Source: Apoda limacodes
Lineage: Eukaryota > Arthropoda > Insecta > Lepidoptera > Limacodidae
NCBI GenBank assembly: GCA_946406115.1
Contig: OX291542.1
Location: 3,000,959-3,064,958, forward strand
Length of the DNA: 64,000 bases
Direction: 5' to 3'
The stretch's first letter is position 1. Each line of letters opens with the position of its first letter. The notes below the pieces were generated by a model that saw only the letters and a program-made list of their open reading frames with translations, was not told the origin of the DNA and ran no database searches. A program made the translations under genes and the position numbers. Below, one piece after another: positions 20,792 through 32,759 of this stretch.

Positions 20792-22452
20792 TGTTATCAC
20801 CGCTGCAAGAATGCAACACGGATTGCATCTATAAACATTTATATAAAAATGCATAATTTTTGTCATATAATGTTCGTAATAATAAGTTAATATTAAGTAT
20901 ATATTTACACAATAAAAACTATTTTCCTAATAGGGACTAGTTTAGATTTAAAACTTGTAATAACAATAACTGTAAAATTGTATTAAGTTAGGTAAAAGTA
21001 GAGCAGGTTTGTTTCATTTCCCCTCTTTACTATTTGTTGATATCAAAAATGATATTGTGTGAGTACCGACATGTTGTCGACTTTATACGCACGACTATCC
21101 CCAAAAAAGCGGGAAATTTAGTTTAACATATGTTTGTAAAAAATATGCCATTTGTTGTGCAAAACTATACAGAACTACCATGTAAAGTTCTATATAAGCC
21201 GTATGTACGGTTAATAAGTTACAGGTGAAAATAGTTAGCGTGTTGAGCATTGTACATTCTTTCTCCCTCACTCCTTTGAAAATAGACTGCGATAGAGATA
21301 CAAAAGGGATGGGTCTATGGGTAAAAAAGAGAAAGACTGTCTAAAACTTTATTTGGCTAGGGTCATTAAGTCCTTAGGCTATGCCTAAAATTAGCATTAC
21401 AGGTTAAAAGCACATCTTTGCCCCTACACGTAGGTATCTATACCGTTACGATAAGTAGTATGGTTAGGGCGCAAATTACGTGTAAAGTTATGAAATACGA
21501 TAGCTTATAACTCAGCAACCGGGTTACATAGGATAAAAATAAATGCTTCACTAGATACCCTTCATAGGCATCTACCGTAATAAATAGGTTTCATACAGGT
21601 AACTTTAAGCCCTGAAGTACAGGAGCACAATGAAAATCCTGAAAACTTATGTCACACATTTTTTCATGACTTAACATACTGACAGACACCAAAAACACGA
21701 AAAGGTATGTCCGAATTTTAGGTCCATTTTTTGACATATAACACAAAGTCTGTAGTCATCTAGTGTAGGCAGAAAGCCCTGAGAGCTAGAATTTCAGCTC
21801 TTCTCTCACTACGGCCTAACCGTAGACAATGGAACATACCACTATGTGCCGTTGGAACCGCCTTCTAAAGATCTATCCTAGGACACCTAAATCGTCATTA
21901 TAGCTCCTACCGTTTGGCTATAAAACCTAAAAATATAAAACAGTGTTATTTTATAGTCAAGCCGCAAATCGTGTGACTGTGATGGCAATAGCCGATAGAA
22001 ACCCCAACTGTAAGTAGCGATTTATAGCTAGGTAGATATACCTACACTTTCGATATATGTCTATATCGACTACTATATGTTGTCTTTCACTAAGTTTTTG
22101 TGTGGGCTAGATTTTTAGTCACTACAGTAAGTACAATAAGTTAAGTACTAAATCTAGAAGGTTCTATGGAACAACCTCTCCCTCTGATGGGGTTTTTCAT
22201 TTTTACTATAAATATAGAACGAATTTTGATTTGTATACAGTCTTCAAGAAAACTTCAACAAGTCAATAGCTATGAAAGCTAAGAAGTAAAAATTTTTGTA
22301 CATATGTGTTAGAATTAAGTTAGAAGCATAAGTTAAATAAAATCGGTCTGTTGTGTGCATATACGCGTTTTAATATCTCAAGCGCCTAAGAAGAAACTCC
22401 TTGTCACGGGCAAAAACCTTGTGCCACAGATATCGAAGGGTCTGTCCGCACA
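20792..22452 (+). repeat. BEL/Pao LTR copy 3 (right end of array)
   Basis: The match to LTR 1 runs from TGTT at 20792 to CACA at 22452 and then stops abruptly. TATAT follows at 22453-22457. This copy defines the true LTR end, because the sequence after it is host DNA and not the gag leader. Confidence 0.9.
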
Positions 22453-22457
22453 TATAT

Positions 22458-23600
22458 TCTATTCTATACCAGAGTGGGGTGGGATATGATTATGAAAAAG
22501 CGTTACTTCGGTGACAATAAATAGTTAGACAATAATTAACATTTTTTTTCTACTTTTACCAGACCATTTCACAAATACATAAGATATAAAAAACCATACA
22601 TCATTGTAAAAAGTCATTGCTATTTTAAATAAATCGTTTTGGTCTTTACGTTTCTAATAAACGGCAAAAATGTAAAATGGCACGGTCTCAGTTCGGGGTG
22701 AACTCGAACAACCGGTTTTATCAGAAAGACCTAACCCTAAGAAAGTTACAGTTTAAAGAAGGAATATAGTTTCTATATAAGTATACATATATCTCAGAAC
22801 GATTCTCCATATCTATTACTTTAGCTCTAATTCAGGATACCATCTTTCTTGGATGTATCTATTTGTCAAGACCAGCAGTTCTTCTAAGACATCAGTGTTA
22901 TACAATTTAATTAAATGAGATATCAACAAATTGAAAATGAAATATCTATAGATGTTATGTTATTCATATGTGCCCTTGTTTGGAAAGTTATCCACGTCAT
23001 TTAGATATATGTTCCACTGCGTGTTCAATTGTTTCGTCTTCGTGAATAATAATGTCATCCATTATGTCGAATATTAGGTTCAAATCTTTGTTTGCTAATG
23101 TGTTTCTATGTAACGTAAAGTAGTATGCTTCTGATATTTTTTCTAGAATAATAAAACAAGAGCAGAGTTGTTGTAAAGTAATCGAAGAACAAAAAAACAG
23201 AAAAGAGAGAGTTAGATTCGAGAAAAAGTTAATTCTCGAATATCGCCAGACGTATATGTATAGGTGCATTTTGTCAACTGCTTAAATGCGTTTAATATCA
23301 ATCCAACCAAGTTAAAAAGACAAAAATTTTGTATAATACAATACAAATCTTGGCTCATTCTCATTAGTTGAATTATTATTGGTGTTGATCAACAAAACGC
23401 TATTTATATTACTTCGTATCGTAAGGGCCGGGCCAACAGCGTCTTCCAATGGACGTACATTTTGTTCTGGCGGTCTTAAAAATAACATTCACTACCACTT
23501 GTCTGTGATACTAGGTGCGTTTTGTTCAGTTCTTCAATGCGTTTAATGTCATAATCCAGCCAAGTTAAAGTTGCAAAAAGCAGTTGCCAGCAGCGCCTTT
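22458..23600. other. AT-rich flank, no recognised gene
   Basis: Host-side sequence right of the BEL array. A 90-codon minus-strand frame (22997-23269) has a hydrophobic start and an acidic end, but I recognise no family and see no supporting signals. Direct words near 23270-23310 and 23515-23570 (TGCGTTTAAT near CAACTGC/CAGTTC) suggest an old dispersed repeat. Confidence 0.4.
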
Positions 23601-24415
23601 TAAAAACAATACTCAGAGTTTAAAGATGAGGGGTTCTTATCCAAAAGGTTGGTTTTCTTAAGGTTTAGACTCAAACCATTAGCTGTAAACCAATTTGTCA
23701 TTTTAGGTCAGAGCATTTATAATGTTGTTTCGCAATTCATTAAAATTCACTATTTCACATCTAGCATCTGCGAACATTACAAAACTACCAGATTCAAATA
23801 GATTTATTAAGCAGTCCATCCATCCATCTGCAGGAAAAGAAAATTTTCTACCGGTGATAGGTACCTTATGGTACTGCACAGTCTCCTAATATTTTTTCAT
23901 AGGACTGTGTAATTCCTTCGTCAATCGATACAATTTGTACTCTTTGATACTCGTGAGAATGATTTTATAAATTTTAAACAGTTATCTGTTACTCCATAAT
24001 GTTCCAGTTTTAGTGCCAACAGTTTATGGTCAACTGAGTCAAACGCATGCGTGAGATCACAAAATATGGCACCCACTCGTTTTTTAACTAAATTAATTAA
24101 TAAGTAAATTTTAAATAATATTGCACGTGCTACATTAACTGTAGACCTGCACTGTCGGTACGCATATTGATGCTCATAGAGTTATTTATTCCGTTTGAAA
24201 TATTGCGTGATTCTCTCAGTAATGTCTCTCTCTCTACGAATGTTTAAATGGATCGAACAAGAGATATTAGTCTGTATCTGGACATATCTTCCCCATCACC
24301 CTTGCCTCAATAAATAGGGCTAAGTTTGACTAATTTTAATAATAAAGGGTATGTGCCGTCGAGCACACAATAATTTAAAAAATAACACATAAGACAAAAT
24401 TGCACTGGCTAGTTT
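23600..24415 (-). pseudogene. decayed LINE RT
   Basis: Minus-strand RT blocks appear in the right order. A KGDGEDMSRYRLISL stretch lies near 24260-24310, EHQYAYRQCRS near 24140-24180, and CDLTHAFDSVDHKLL near 24020-24075. A damaged FADA box lies near 23780, and a WFTANGLSLNLKKT block near 23660-23700. Stops and frameshifts are many. It is a dead copy. Confidence 0.7.
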
Positions 24416-24860
24416 CCTTTTGCTTCCTGTTCTCGATTATGCGGATGCTAGCTATCTTGACCTTACTCCGGAGCAGTTAAATAAGCTTGAGCGTCTCTAG
24501 AACCTATGTATTAGATACATATTTGGTCTACGTAAATATGATCACATATCCGAATTCCGATTGAAACTCAAGTAGCTCCCTATTCGTCTTCGTCGGAATA
24601 CTAATATTCTATTTCTTCTCTACAACGTACTGTTCAATCCGTCTTCCCCGTAATACTTAAAAGAACGTTTTAATTTTACAGGGTCTACTGTTCTTCGCGC
24701 TACAACAAACTTGATGCTAAAAACTCCAGCACACTGTTACTGTTGTATATAATGACCCGTTCATCGTCACTGACATAAGACTATGGTACGCTTTACCTTT
24801 CGACGTCATACCAACAAACACTTTAAGAATATTTAAAACCTGGTAATTACACATTACTTA
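24410..24860 (+). pseudogene. LINE RT C-terminal fragment, same family as 6950-7420
   Basis: The plus strand shows VLDYADASYLDLTPEQLNKL, then CIRYIFGLRKYDHISEF, and further basic blocks broken by stops. The shared FGLRKYDHIS block ties it to the fragment at 6950. It sits head-on against the minus-strand LINE piece at 23600-24415. Confidence 0.65.
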
Positions 24861-26380
24861 AAGAGTTAAGCTGTCTCGTAAGTACACTGATAATAATCAA
24901 TCTATATTAATTAAGTTGTATGTGAAACAGATTTCCAGATCATCTCATAGATATCACATCGGGACTCAGACATAGGATGTTCACTCTCCCCTTAAAATAA
25001 TAACTATTACACAATCATACTTCTCTCTTAAAGTCTGCAGACATCCTAGACTTCTAAGTCATACCAGACTAACTTTAAAAATACTTTTAAAAGATAGAGA
25101 TATTAAAATTACTTCTAAACACTAGAAGTATTTATTTGTTTATACATCTTTTAGTTAAACTAACCTTTTAATATGATGTGTTTAAAAGTTGATGATATTT
25201 ATATATTATATTCGGAATAATCTTTATTCTGTTATTTCATGAAATTCAGTAGTATAATTATGTATATACCTATCTATTCTTCGAGATTGTGACTCCTGGA
25301 TTAAATTCATTAATATTAATACCTATAAATTTTATGATATGAATTTTATGATTTCTCGACGAGCATATATAATGTATTTATCTTATAAACACATTTTTAT
25401 GTAGCAGCTGTATATTTCCATAGTTGGACAATTCAGTTTTAACACTTTCATGTAGTATTAAGTTTTTCAAACATTTCGTCTGAAAATTGCTTAAAAAGCT
25501 TCTATTTAGACGTTCTAGTAATCGTAATTACTTGTTTAGAACAATACTCATCTAACAAAATAACAACAATTTTACATACATCCCATCAATCACGTAACAC
25601 TCATGTAAATTAATTAAATTAAAGCTTGTCCCTATCCCTAACTAAAATAGTAGATCAGATATTGCAGCCATTGTTGATGTCCGTCCACATCTCCAAATAG
25701 TCCAATCAAATTAGAAAATGAAACAACATTAATTAGTAGAGTTTAAAATTTTTGTGTACATGTTCATTACAACTTCTCATTAAACATACTAAAAGTCCCC
25801 ATCGATACCCTTTGGGCTCGCGCCGCCATCTTGGAATAAAGGTACCCTTTTTTAGTTTTTTGCATATATCTCGGCAATAATTATTAATACGATAAAATCG
25901 TGTATGCAAATACTGTAACTTATTAAATTTCCTATAAAAAAACTAAGATATAATATTTGTGTATCTCTAATACTCTAGCTGTAATCTGACATTGAAAAGA
26001 TTTTATTTTATATTTTTGCTATCCATATGCCGTTTTGTTGCTGTTTACTCCTAAATCATTCATATATATCTTCAAAAACTTATTCCATGGCACTACCTAG
26101 AGATAGAAAGACCGACAGAGATGGTAAGAAAGAGAGCGAGAGAGTGAGAGAGACAGTAGTGAAGAGATAATAAAGGGGCAAACCATCATGCGACATGATG
26201 TGTATAGCAGGGCGGAACGTCTTTCGGGTACGCTTGATAAGTAAGAAGCTAGACCGATCAGCCGATCATCATCGCGTCTGATTCCGATAAAAACCTCCTA
26301 TTCTGCGTAGAACCAAGGCAAGGTTCTCGGCAGACTGATAAACAAACTCAATTTTAACATTATGACTGCTACTAACTACG
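24860..26380. other. AT-rich stretch, no recognised gene
   Basis: Long AT-rich sequence without a convincing frame. A purine-rich run with GAGAGAGA words lies near 26110-26165. Nothing else stands out. Confidence 0.45.
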
Positions 26381-26384
26381 TCCT

Positions 26385-26700
26385 TATTGACTACCATAGA
26401 CTGGACATGCTCGACATAGCGTTAATCTATACATATAATAAAATGGTAGGAAAGTCAAAACTGTACATGGTATATTTTTAAAAAGAATCCTTGGGGTGTG
26501 ATCTACAATCGGTACCGAAGCCAAAAATATAGTTTTTAGAATTTTTGTCTGTTTGTCTGTTCGGGATAAACTCAAAAAGTACTGCATGGATTTACTTCAA
26601 ATTTGGCACGAATATTATTTAGAAGTCGGGTCAACATATAAGCTACATATTATCACTCTATCACCTAATGGGGACGAACAGTGAACCTTTATTTCTTCAA
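26385..26700 (+). repeat. dispersed lepidopteran-type repeat
   Basis: The words ATACATATAATAAAATGG and TTTTTGTCTGTTTGTCTGTTC, followed by a stretch like GGATTTACTTCAAATTTGGC, are of a kind met repeatedly in moth and butterfly genomes. I recall them only as an interspersed repeat and cannot give a superfamily. No coding capacity. Confidence 0.4.
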
Positions 26701-28600
26701 CGCATTCTGTAACAACGTGTTATATAACGACGCATATTTGACTTGCTTCTTAATAATTAATTATTCTACTCACACATAGCCATTTATTTTATGTAAAAAA
26801 ATAAGCAAAGTCAAACGCATGGATTAATTTAAACGTTTGAAGCGAGGCATGACGCTCAGGGTCTCGACTTTAATAGCTTTATAGCTCCAGGTAACCTGGA
26901 GGCCAGGCTAGATCCCTTCCACCAGGTTCTCTTGACTGCTTTGACCAAGTACACCTGTAGACACTTTTGTAGAAGGAGTATATTCCTCTGTAGAGGGATA
27001 ATTGTTACGTTGTCGCCGTGCGGCGTTACATAGGAGCATCTAATATCAATAAACGATCTAGTTTAATCTAATTTAAATTAAATATTGAATCTGAATAATT
27101 AGTAGCTGTTTTTGAAGCATGTCGGGTACTGTGCACTCCAAAAATACCTACATCTGTACCACTAGCCTTACGCTTTAGCCTTTGTCTAATGACCTAATAC
27201 TTGTGAACCAACTTTCTTCTAAGGTTTTCTAACGCTAATCAGCAAATGATTTTTATCAGACTTTTATCGATGTATGATTTTACTGCTAAAGCTGGATATA
27301 TCTCAGGAGATCCCTGAATATATGGTGAAATCCTAGATCGAGATATCTTACTGAGGTTCTCTCATTATTGAGATTCTCCCATGTGACTCTTATTAAGCAG
27401 ATGCTGATGATTAATTGATAAATTAAGTAAATTTTCATTTTCGTATGTGAAATTATGTGATAGATGATTCAATACGAATAAATGGTTTCGTTTGAAATCG
27501 TACTTTGGCCGAAGTCTGTAAGAACCCTTAAGGAACCTGCTGTAGTAAATCTTTTTCCTAAAATGATTGAAAGTGCTGAGCGGTGGGTTTGAGGTGGGTG
27601 ATTATTAATAGAAATTTAGACATTATTTTTTTTGCAAAATTCCCACCATGCATTTAAACTTGAATTATTGTGAATTGCTTTCGAACGTGGGCATAACTTC
27701 AAATCAGGCAAATTGCCTGGTTGTGTATTTTTGGATTTTTTAATAGGTAACTTGTCCTTATTAAATTCATGTGATATTTCTATTGGCCTATCTTTTGAGG
27801 GCCCGTTTAGCTCTCGTTTATTGTTTTAAATATAAAACTTAGAGATACCACCGAGTCTTACACAACGAGAAAAGTGTTTGGGTAAATTTGACTTCTAACT
27901 TAATCACATATAATATTAATAACAATAATCATGTGGCTTAACTTAGATACAATATAATTGAAATGGCGATGTATAAGAATAAACATCTAAAAGTATATTT
28001 TAAGTTAAAATGGAGCTTTTAGAGTACAAGTTTTCATTATAGGGTGTGGACGTATTACCACAGAATAAAGAAGAGTCCGTATTACTAAATTCATAAAATT
28101 GATTGTTTATCATTGCGAGATCTTTACGCTTTAAGCAATCGACACAAAAAAGATGGTCTCCTGTATGTCTAGAGTTGCCATATAACCATAAAGTACAGTA
28201 TATATCTGATTCTATCAATCAATTTAAAGGGAGCCACAACATTTCTTAAAATGTTCGTCATCTTTACGTATAAATAAAAAATCCTATCCCGTTTGTTTGA
28301 GTCCGCGGAATTCGAAAATTTGACAATGGAGTGACTTGAAATTCATACAATATGTTGCATTTGTAAATAAGAGTGTTATTATTATGTATTGCAAATTGTA
28401 ATGAGCACGGGGTCCAAGAAGAGTTCAAACCTGATTGTAACAATTCTGTATCCTTTCCACTTGTTTTAAGCTGTTACTATATGACATGATTTACAGTAAA
28501 ACGGTATTTGTTATATGAAACCACTCTTTGAAATATCTTAAGATTGTAAAGCGAAAATTTATAGAAAATGGTATATAACCAGTGATGTAAATAGCTTAGA
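26700..28600. other. non-coding stretch
   Basis: No gene recognised. A 72-codon minus-strand frame at 28000-28218 holds four cysteines but has no splice or promoter context I can defend. A short palindromic CAGGTAACCTGG lies near 26886. Confidence 0.4.
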
Positions 28601-28612
28601 GTTGTTGTACTT

Positions 28613-28819
28613 GTGGGTACCGCGGCACCATCGGCAGCACGGTGCACAGGCGGCGGCCGCAGCGACGCTGTGGTAGCACTGACCGGGGGCTTGGCTGCTG
28701 TTGTTCCAGGTTTCCCCGTTAGTTCAAAGCCCGACGAAATTGACGACGTCGTTATCAATCAGCTGTACATACTGTGGCCTACTGAGTTTACCGCAGGAAG
28801 ACGGACGTGTTGGAACTAA
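28613..28819 (+). other. GC-rich open segment, possible exon or TE remnant
   Basis: A sharp GC-rich island of about 200 bases is open on both strands: 68 codons on plus, 93 on minus at 28477-28758. The plus product has an Ala/Gly-rich start and a more protein-like end (PDEIDDVVINQLYILWP). The minus product is Pro/Thr/Ala-rich. Splice sites are ambiguous on both strands. It could be a real exon, or a GC-rich transposon piece such as those at 7.5 and 45.2 kb. I do not recognise it. Confidence 0.25.
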
Positions 28820-28978
28820 ATAATGTATCTTGTGTATTTGAGTATTTCTCACTATTGTTAACTTATAATAGAAAAATGTTTACGGCGATAAAAGGCTAAT
28901 TAGGTTATTTACCAAATGTCTAGAAACAGTTGTATACACAATATAAGTCTTGATATTAAAGTGATGGTATCTATCGAT

Positions 28979-29215
28979 TATACGTCGTAATATTGCAACG
29001 AGTATTTATCCACACACGCTATACGTTGGAATTTTGCAACGATTATTTATCCACACACGGTATACGTTGGAATATTGCAACGATTATTTATCCACACACG
29101 GTATACGTCGGGATATTGCAATGATTATTTATCCACACAATTTATGGGTCGGGATACTGCAACAATTATTTATTTACACACGGTATACGTCGGGATATTG
29201 TAATGATTGTATTTG
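28979..29215 (+). repeat. 41-bp minisatellite, about 5.5 copies
   Basis: Units start at 28979, 29020, 29061 and 29102, exactly 41 bases apart, and become irregular after about 29143. Each holds TATACGTTGG, ATATTGCAACGATTATTT and ATCCACACACGG. Degraded traces continue to about 29320. Confidence 0.85.
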
Positions 29216-29319
29216 TTTTATGAAATAAAGTAGCTATACACACACGATATAGGTACGTCGAGATATTCCAAAGCTTGTATTTATTTTATGACAAAATGTA
29301 AGTAGGTGTGCACACGTAA

Positions 29320-30410
29320 TAAACGCAGAGATAATTTAATTTAGATGTTCACATACACACATCAAAAGTAGACCTAGAAAAACTGTAATTACACTTACAA
29401 AAGTGTTGTTTTTTTTATTTTTTTTCTAAAGCATTTGTTCTTTGTTTAAAAATATGTCATTAAAACCAAAAAAATCGTAAAACTTCTCTTCTGTCTGGTA
29501 TGGTACGTATTTAAATAGGATAGCATTGTTAATATGCTTTTTATTTTATCATAACCATAAAAAATATTAAGTTTTCCAAGCGAACGCAAACCACCCCTGT
29601 GTGCATGTCACACATTGAATAAGAAATTATGCTTTCTTATCTTGTTACATTATAACAATGTCTTACTTACATTTGCTCCAACAATATTTAATGTTCAGTA
29701 AAATAGTTACTCAAGACGGTAGATGTAAACTAATTGAACATTTAATGGAGTTATTTTGTTTTATCCTTTACTCTTGTTTCTAACAAATCACATTGAAACT
29801 TACCCTACAGTTCTTGACAACTGACTAAATAATTAGGCGAATGTGCAGTAAAACAACGTATGCGTAGATGGCAAAATTCTCCTTCGTTTTATCACGTAAT
29901 GGCAGTCAGAAGCATGCATATTGGTAGGTAGTAGGAGCTAGCTACTTACTATGTTATTTTCTAGGTATTTTGACAAATTACAAGGGACTTCCATTTAGGG
30001 ACTAATAGACAGATTTTCCTCGCGATTTCCGTAGGCTTTTTAGGTAGGTACCTACTTATTAACGAAACAATAAGTAATCCATTTAGGGTACAATTGCTAG
30101 GTATTTTAACAAACCATATAGGATGACAAATAGTTTTTCCTCACGATTTACGTGGGCTTTTTTGGTTTTTATCAAAATATACAAGATACAGTTTGTAAGG
30201 TATTTTGACAAATAATTTCTCCTCACGATTTACGTGGGTTATTGACTGTCTATCGGTGTAACAATAGCTTAAAGTGAGCGTGAGCTCCAAGTTATACACG
30301 AGTAGGTGGGTAGTAGGAGTGAGGTTAAGTTAAGACACTCGAATACTTACGTAACCGACCTGATAAGAGGTAGTCAAAATAACAAAACTTCATGTATCGG
30401 TGACAACACT
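29320..30410. other. AT-rich stretch with short diverged direct repeats
   Basis: Between about 29950 and 30240 a phrase containing AGGTATTTTGACAAAT and CCTCACGATTTACGTGGG recurs three times in diverged form. Otherwise no gene or element is recognised. Confidence 0.45.
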
Positions 30411-30416
30411 ATACTC

Positions 30417-30554
30417 TCATCTCATGACTGTCCATCCTGATTTGTTGTTGTCCATGAAACTCGTGAGTTCTTCTCCGACGAGTTTAATCGACGTCTCCTT
30501 CAACTTTTTGTACTCCTTGCGCAGGCTGGATTTAGATCTTTTTCTTTTGCTCAT
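30417..30554 (-). other. small basic open frame, 45 codons
   Basis: An ATG frame on the minus strand begins MSKRKRSKSSLRKEYKKLKE and ends after 45 residues. It is strongly basic at the start and looks protein-like, perhaps a first exon or the N-terminus of a transposon protein. A GC-rich patch with GGCGCGCC lies about 100 bases upstream. No confident donor site or family match. Confidence 0.25.
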
Positions 30555-30828
30555 GGTTGTTCACCATATAACACACCATATAAAACACTGGACAAACTTG
30601 CCTATCACTGAATATAATTAAATTAAACCGAACTAACGTGCGACTTTAACAACACAAAAACTCGTAATGGCGCGCCCGTCCGGCGCCCGGGAGGGAAAGA
30701 GAAGGGAGATATTGCTTATTTTTATTAGGACTAGGTCTCTTAACGTGTAACTAAGACAGCACCATCTCGTGTGCTGCTGCAAGTAAATAAGTAATCGTCT
30801 TCGGTTAAGGTGAAAGTATAATATATAT

Positions 30829-31108
30829 GTCGCAGGCAAATCGTATAATTCGCCGTTTTACAATATGCCTAGGCGGATCGTAAAGTATGGTAACGAAAGG
30901 AACAGAAATCGCACTGTATAAGTCATGTATGTTAGGTTAGGTTCAGTTTCTCTCTTGTAAATGTAGATGCTGAGCGAGCGAAGCGAGCTGAGCGTTCCAG
31001 CCAAGCTTCATATAATAATGTGTTCAGTTATATGATAATTTCTATTCCATACTTCACGATCTGCCTAGGCGTATTGTAAAACGCCGAATTATACGATTTG
31101 CCTGTGAC
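30829..31108. mobile_element. foldback/MITE-like element with 62-bp inverted repeats
   Basis: Arms at 30829-30890 and 31047-31108 are reverse complements with five mismatches in 62 bases, separated by 156 bases. Each arm contains ATCGTATAATTCG and a CCTAGGC core. No protein is encoded, and I could not define a clean target duplication. The structure fits a non-autonomous DNA transposon. Confidence 0.75.
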
Positions 31109-31289
31109 AAATATAAAGGTGGTTTACCGTAATATAAATTAATAATAAAAATTTTATGTTTGACTACTAGCGACATCTATCAAATTAATTCTGAATCAAC
31201 CACGGATTTTTACGATCATAGAAATATATAATTTTTACAGTAGCCCAGATTTATTGCAAAATGGTTACATTATGGTGTCATTTAAAGTG

Positions 31290-31456
31290 TGTATGTAGCC
31301 ATTTTGCTCTTGTTTTTCCGCGCCCCCAGCCAATCACCTACTACCTATATTACTTACGCTCACAAACAGGTAAATAATTAAAGATAGCAAAATTACTTGA
31401 GTCCTACATGAAGGCACCTCTGCCCTACCTTAGATTCAACTCTAGCTACAGCCCTG
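31290..31456 (-). mobile_element. hAT-like MITE fragment, same family as 43509-43801
   Basis: Read as the reverse complement, this segment begins CAGGGCTGTAGCTAGAGTTG and follows the first part of the element at 43509-43801, with substitutions, up to a CCATTTTGC block. Only one terminus is recognisable, so it is a truncated or diverged copy. It ends directly against the jockey-like LINE. Confidence 0.65.
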
Positions 31457-31686
31457 GATCCGCCAGCCTGTGTAAAGTCTCTGAAGTGGTAGCCGTGCCG
31501 AAGAAGGAGACCGGAGTGGACCCGGCTACTACAACAGATCAGGGGATCAGGGGACCTTCCGCCCGCTGTGCCAGCAACCGTATCATCTGTGCCATGCTTC
31601 GGCAGTTCTAGTACCGCACCTTTTGTCCTCTAAGCTGTCTGTGCAGTGAATCCTCATCTTTAGTCTAAATAACCCGTTCAAGAAAT

Positions 31687-32479
31687 ATGGCAAGAATTAA
31701 AAGGAAAAGAGTTTTTTCAGCGACAACTCCATCCACATTCAATCTGGATTTTTGCAACATTAGGGGTATTCACGCCAATCTTAACGCAGTTCACCAACAC
31801 CTAGTATTTGCGCAGCCGACCATTCTTTTTCCAACGGAGACGCAGATATCCTGCCCGGCCGATACAATTCCCGGCTATAAACTCGAGCACAATTTTGTGA
31901 GTCGTGCCGGTGTTTATATTCGTCCGGGAGGATATCTGCTGTAGCCGCCTTCATAGCCTTGAAGACAGGGACCTGTCGATATTGTGGGTACGCGTTGATT
32001 ACGGCGGCCACACTCGTATCTATGGGTGTCTATACAGGTCTCATAGCGGTGACACAGACGTAACTCGACTCTTCACGCACCTGAGTTTGACGACTGTCAG
32101 TTCTAGAACTACAGTTCTAGAGCAATATCCCACAGCAGAACTAGTAATTTTGGGAGACTTTAATGCCCACCATCGTGAGTGGCTCTGTTCTCGAACCAAT
32201 AACTATGCAGGGATAACTGCTCATGAATTTGCTCTGACTTATGGATTCTCTAAGCTGGTACTTTCTCCAACGAGAATACCAGATATAGAAAACCATACGA
32301 GCTACTTACTGGACCTCCTGCTGACTACACGATATGCCGTCTCAGTGGATGCGCCCTTAGGCTCCTCGGACCACTGCCTCGTTCGGACTCATGTGTCATG
32401 CAAACAATCCGATCCATCTGGGCTAACTAATTGGCGTCGTGTGTGGCATTATAAGTCAACAGACTGGGATGGGTTGTAA
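31687..32479 (+). pseudogene. LINE apurinic-type endonuclease domain
   Basis: Two overlapping frames (31687-31944 and 31904-32479) cover an AP-endonuclease-like domain with a frameshift near 31905-31940. The start resembles LDFCNIRGIHANLNAV, the conserved N-terminal motif region. Further on come VILGDFNAHH and a GSSDHCLV block, the metal-binding and catalytic His motifs. In an active element this domain nicks the target DNA. A stop at 32479 separates it from RT. Confidence 0.8.
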
Positions 32480-32759
32480 GAATTTTATGCATCGTACCCG
32501 TGGAGGCAGCTCTGCTTTAGCTCAGAAGATCCTGACCTGCGTAGCCTTGCTGGTATGGAATGTTTCATTCCTAACCTGCGAGTAGCTGACGGCGTCAAAA
32601 AACGACCGTAGTTTAATAGGTCTTGTAGAGAAGCTAAAATTTTTAAGCAGACTGCGTATGAGACTCGTTATAATAAAGATCCGAATATTTCTGAGTTAAA
32701 ACGCAAATTAAATGCTGCCTCGAGGTTCAGTAAGAAAGCAACTGCCAGAGATAAATTTC

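Larger units (their letters stand above)
8264..22452 (+). mobile_element. BEL/Pao LTR retrotransposon, tandem array LTR-body-LTR-body-LTR
   Basis: Three LTRs start at 8264, 14528 and 20792, exactly 6264 bases apart, and enclose two bodies. All stretches compared between the repeats were identical, including every open frame. One TATAT duplication flanks the whole array, so it arose from a single integration. Either it was later enlarged by LTR-LTR recombination, or a tandem intermediate was inserted. Each body encodes gag, an aspartic protease, RT and RNase H but has no integrase core, and no envelope gene is present. An assembly duplication cannot be excluded from sequence alone. Confidence 0.93.

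Noticed and set aside
22997..23269. 90-codon minus-strand frame right of the BEL array
   Set aside because: No recognised domain, promoter or splice context; length is within chance for AT-rich DNA.
28000..28218. 72-codon minus-strand frame with four cysteines
   Set aside because: No supporting signal and no family resemblance I can name.
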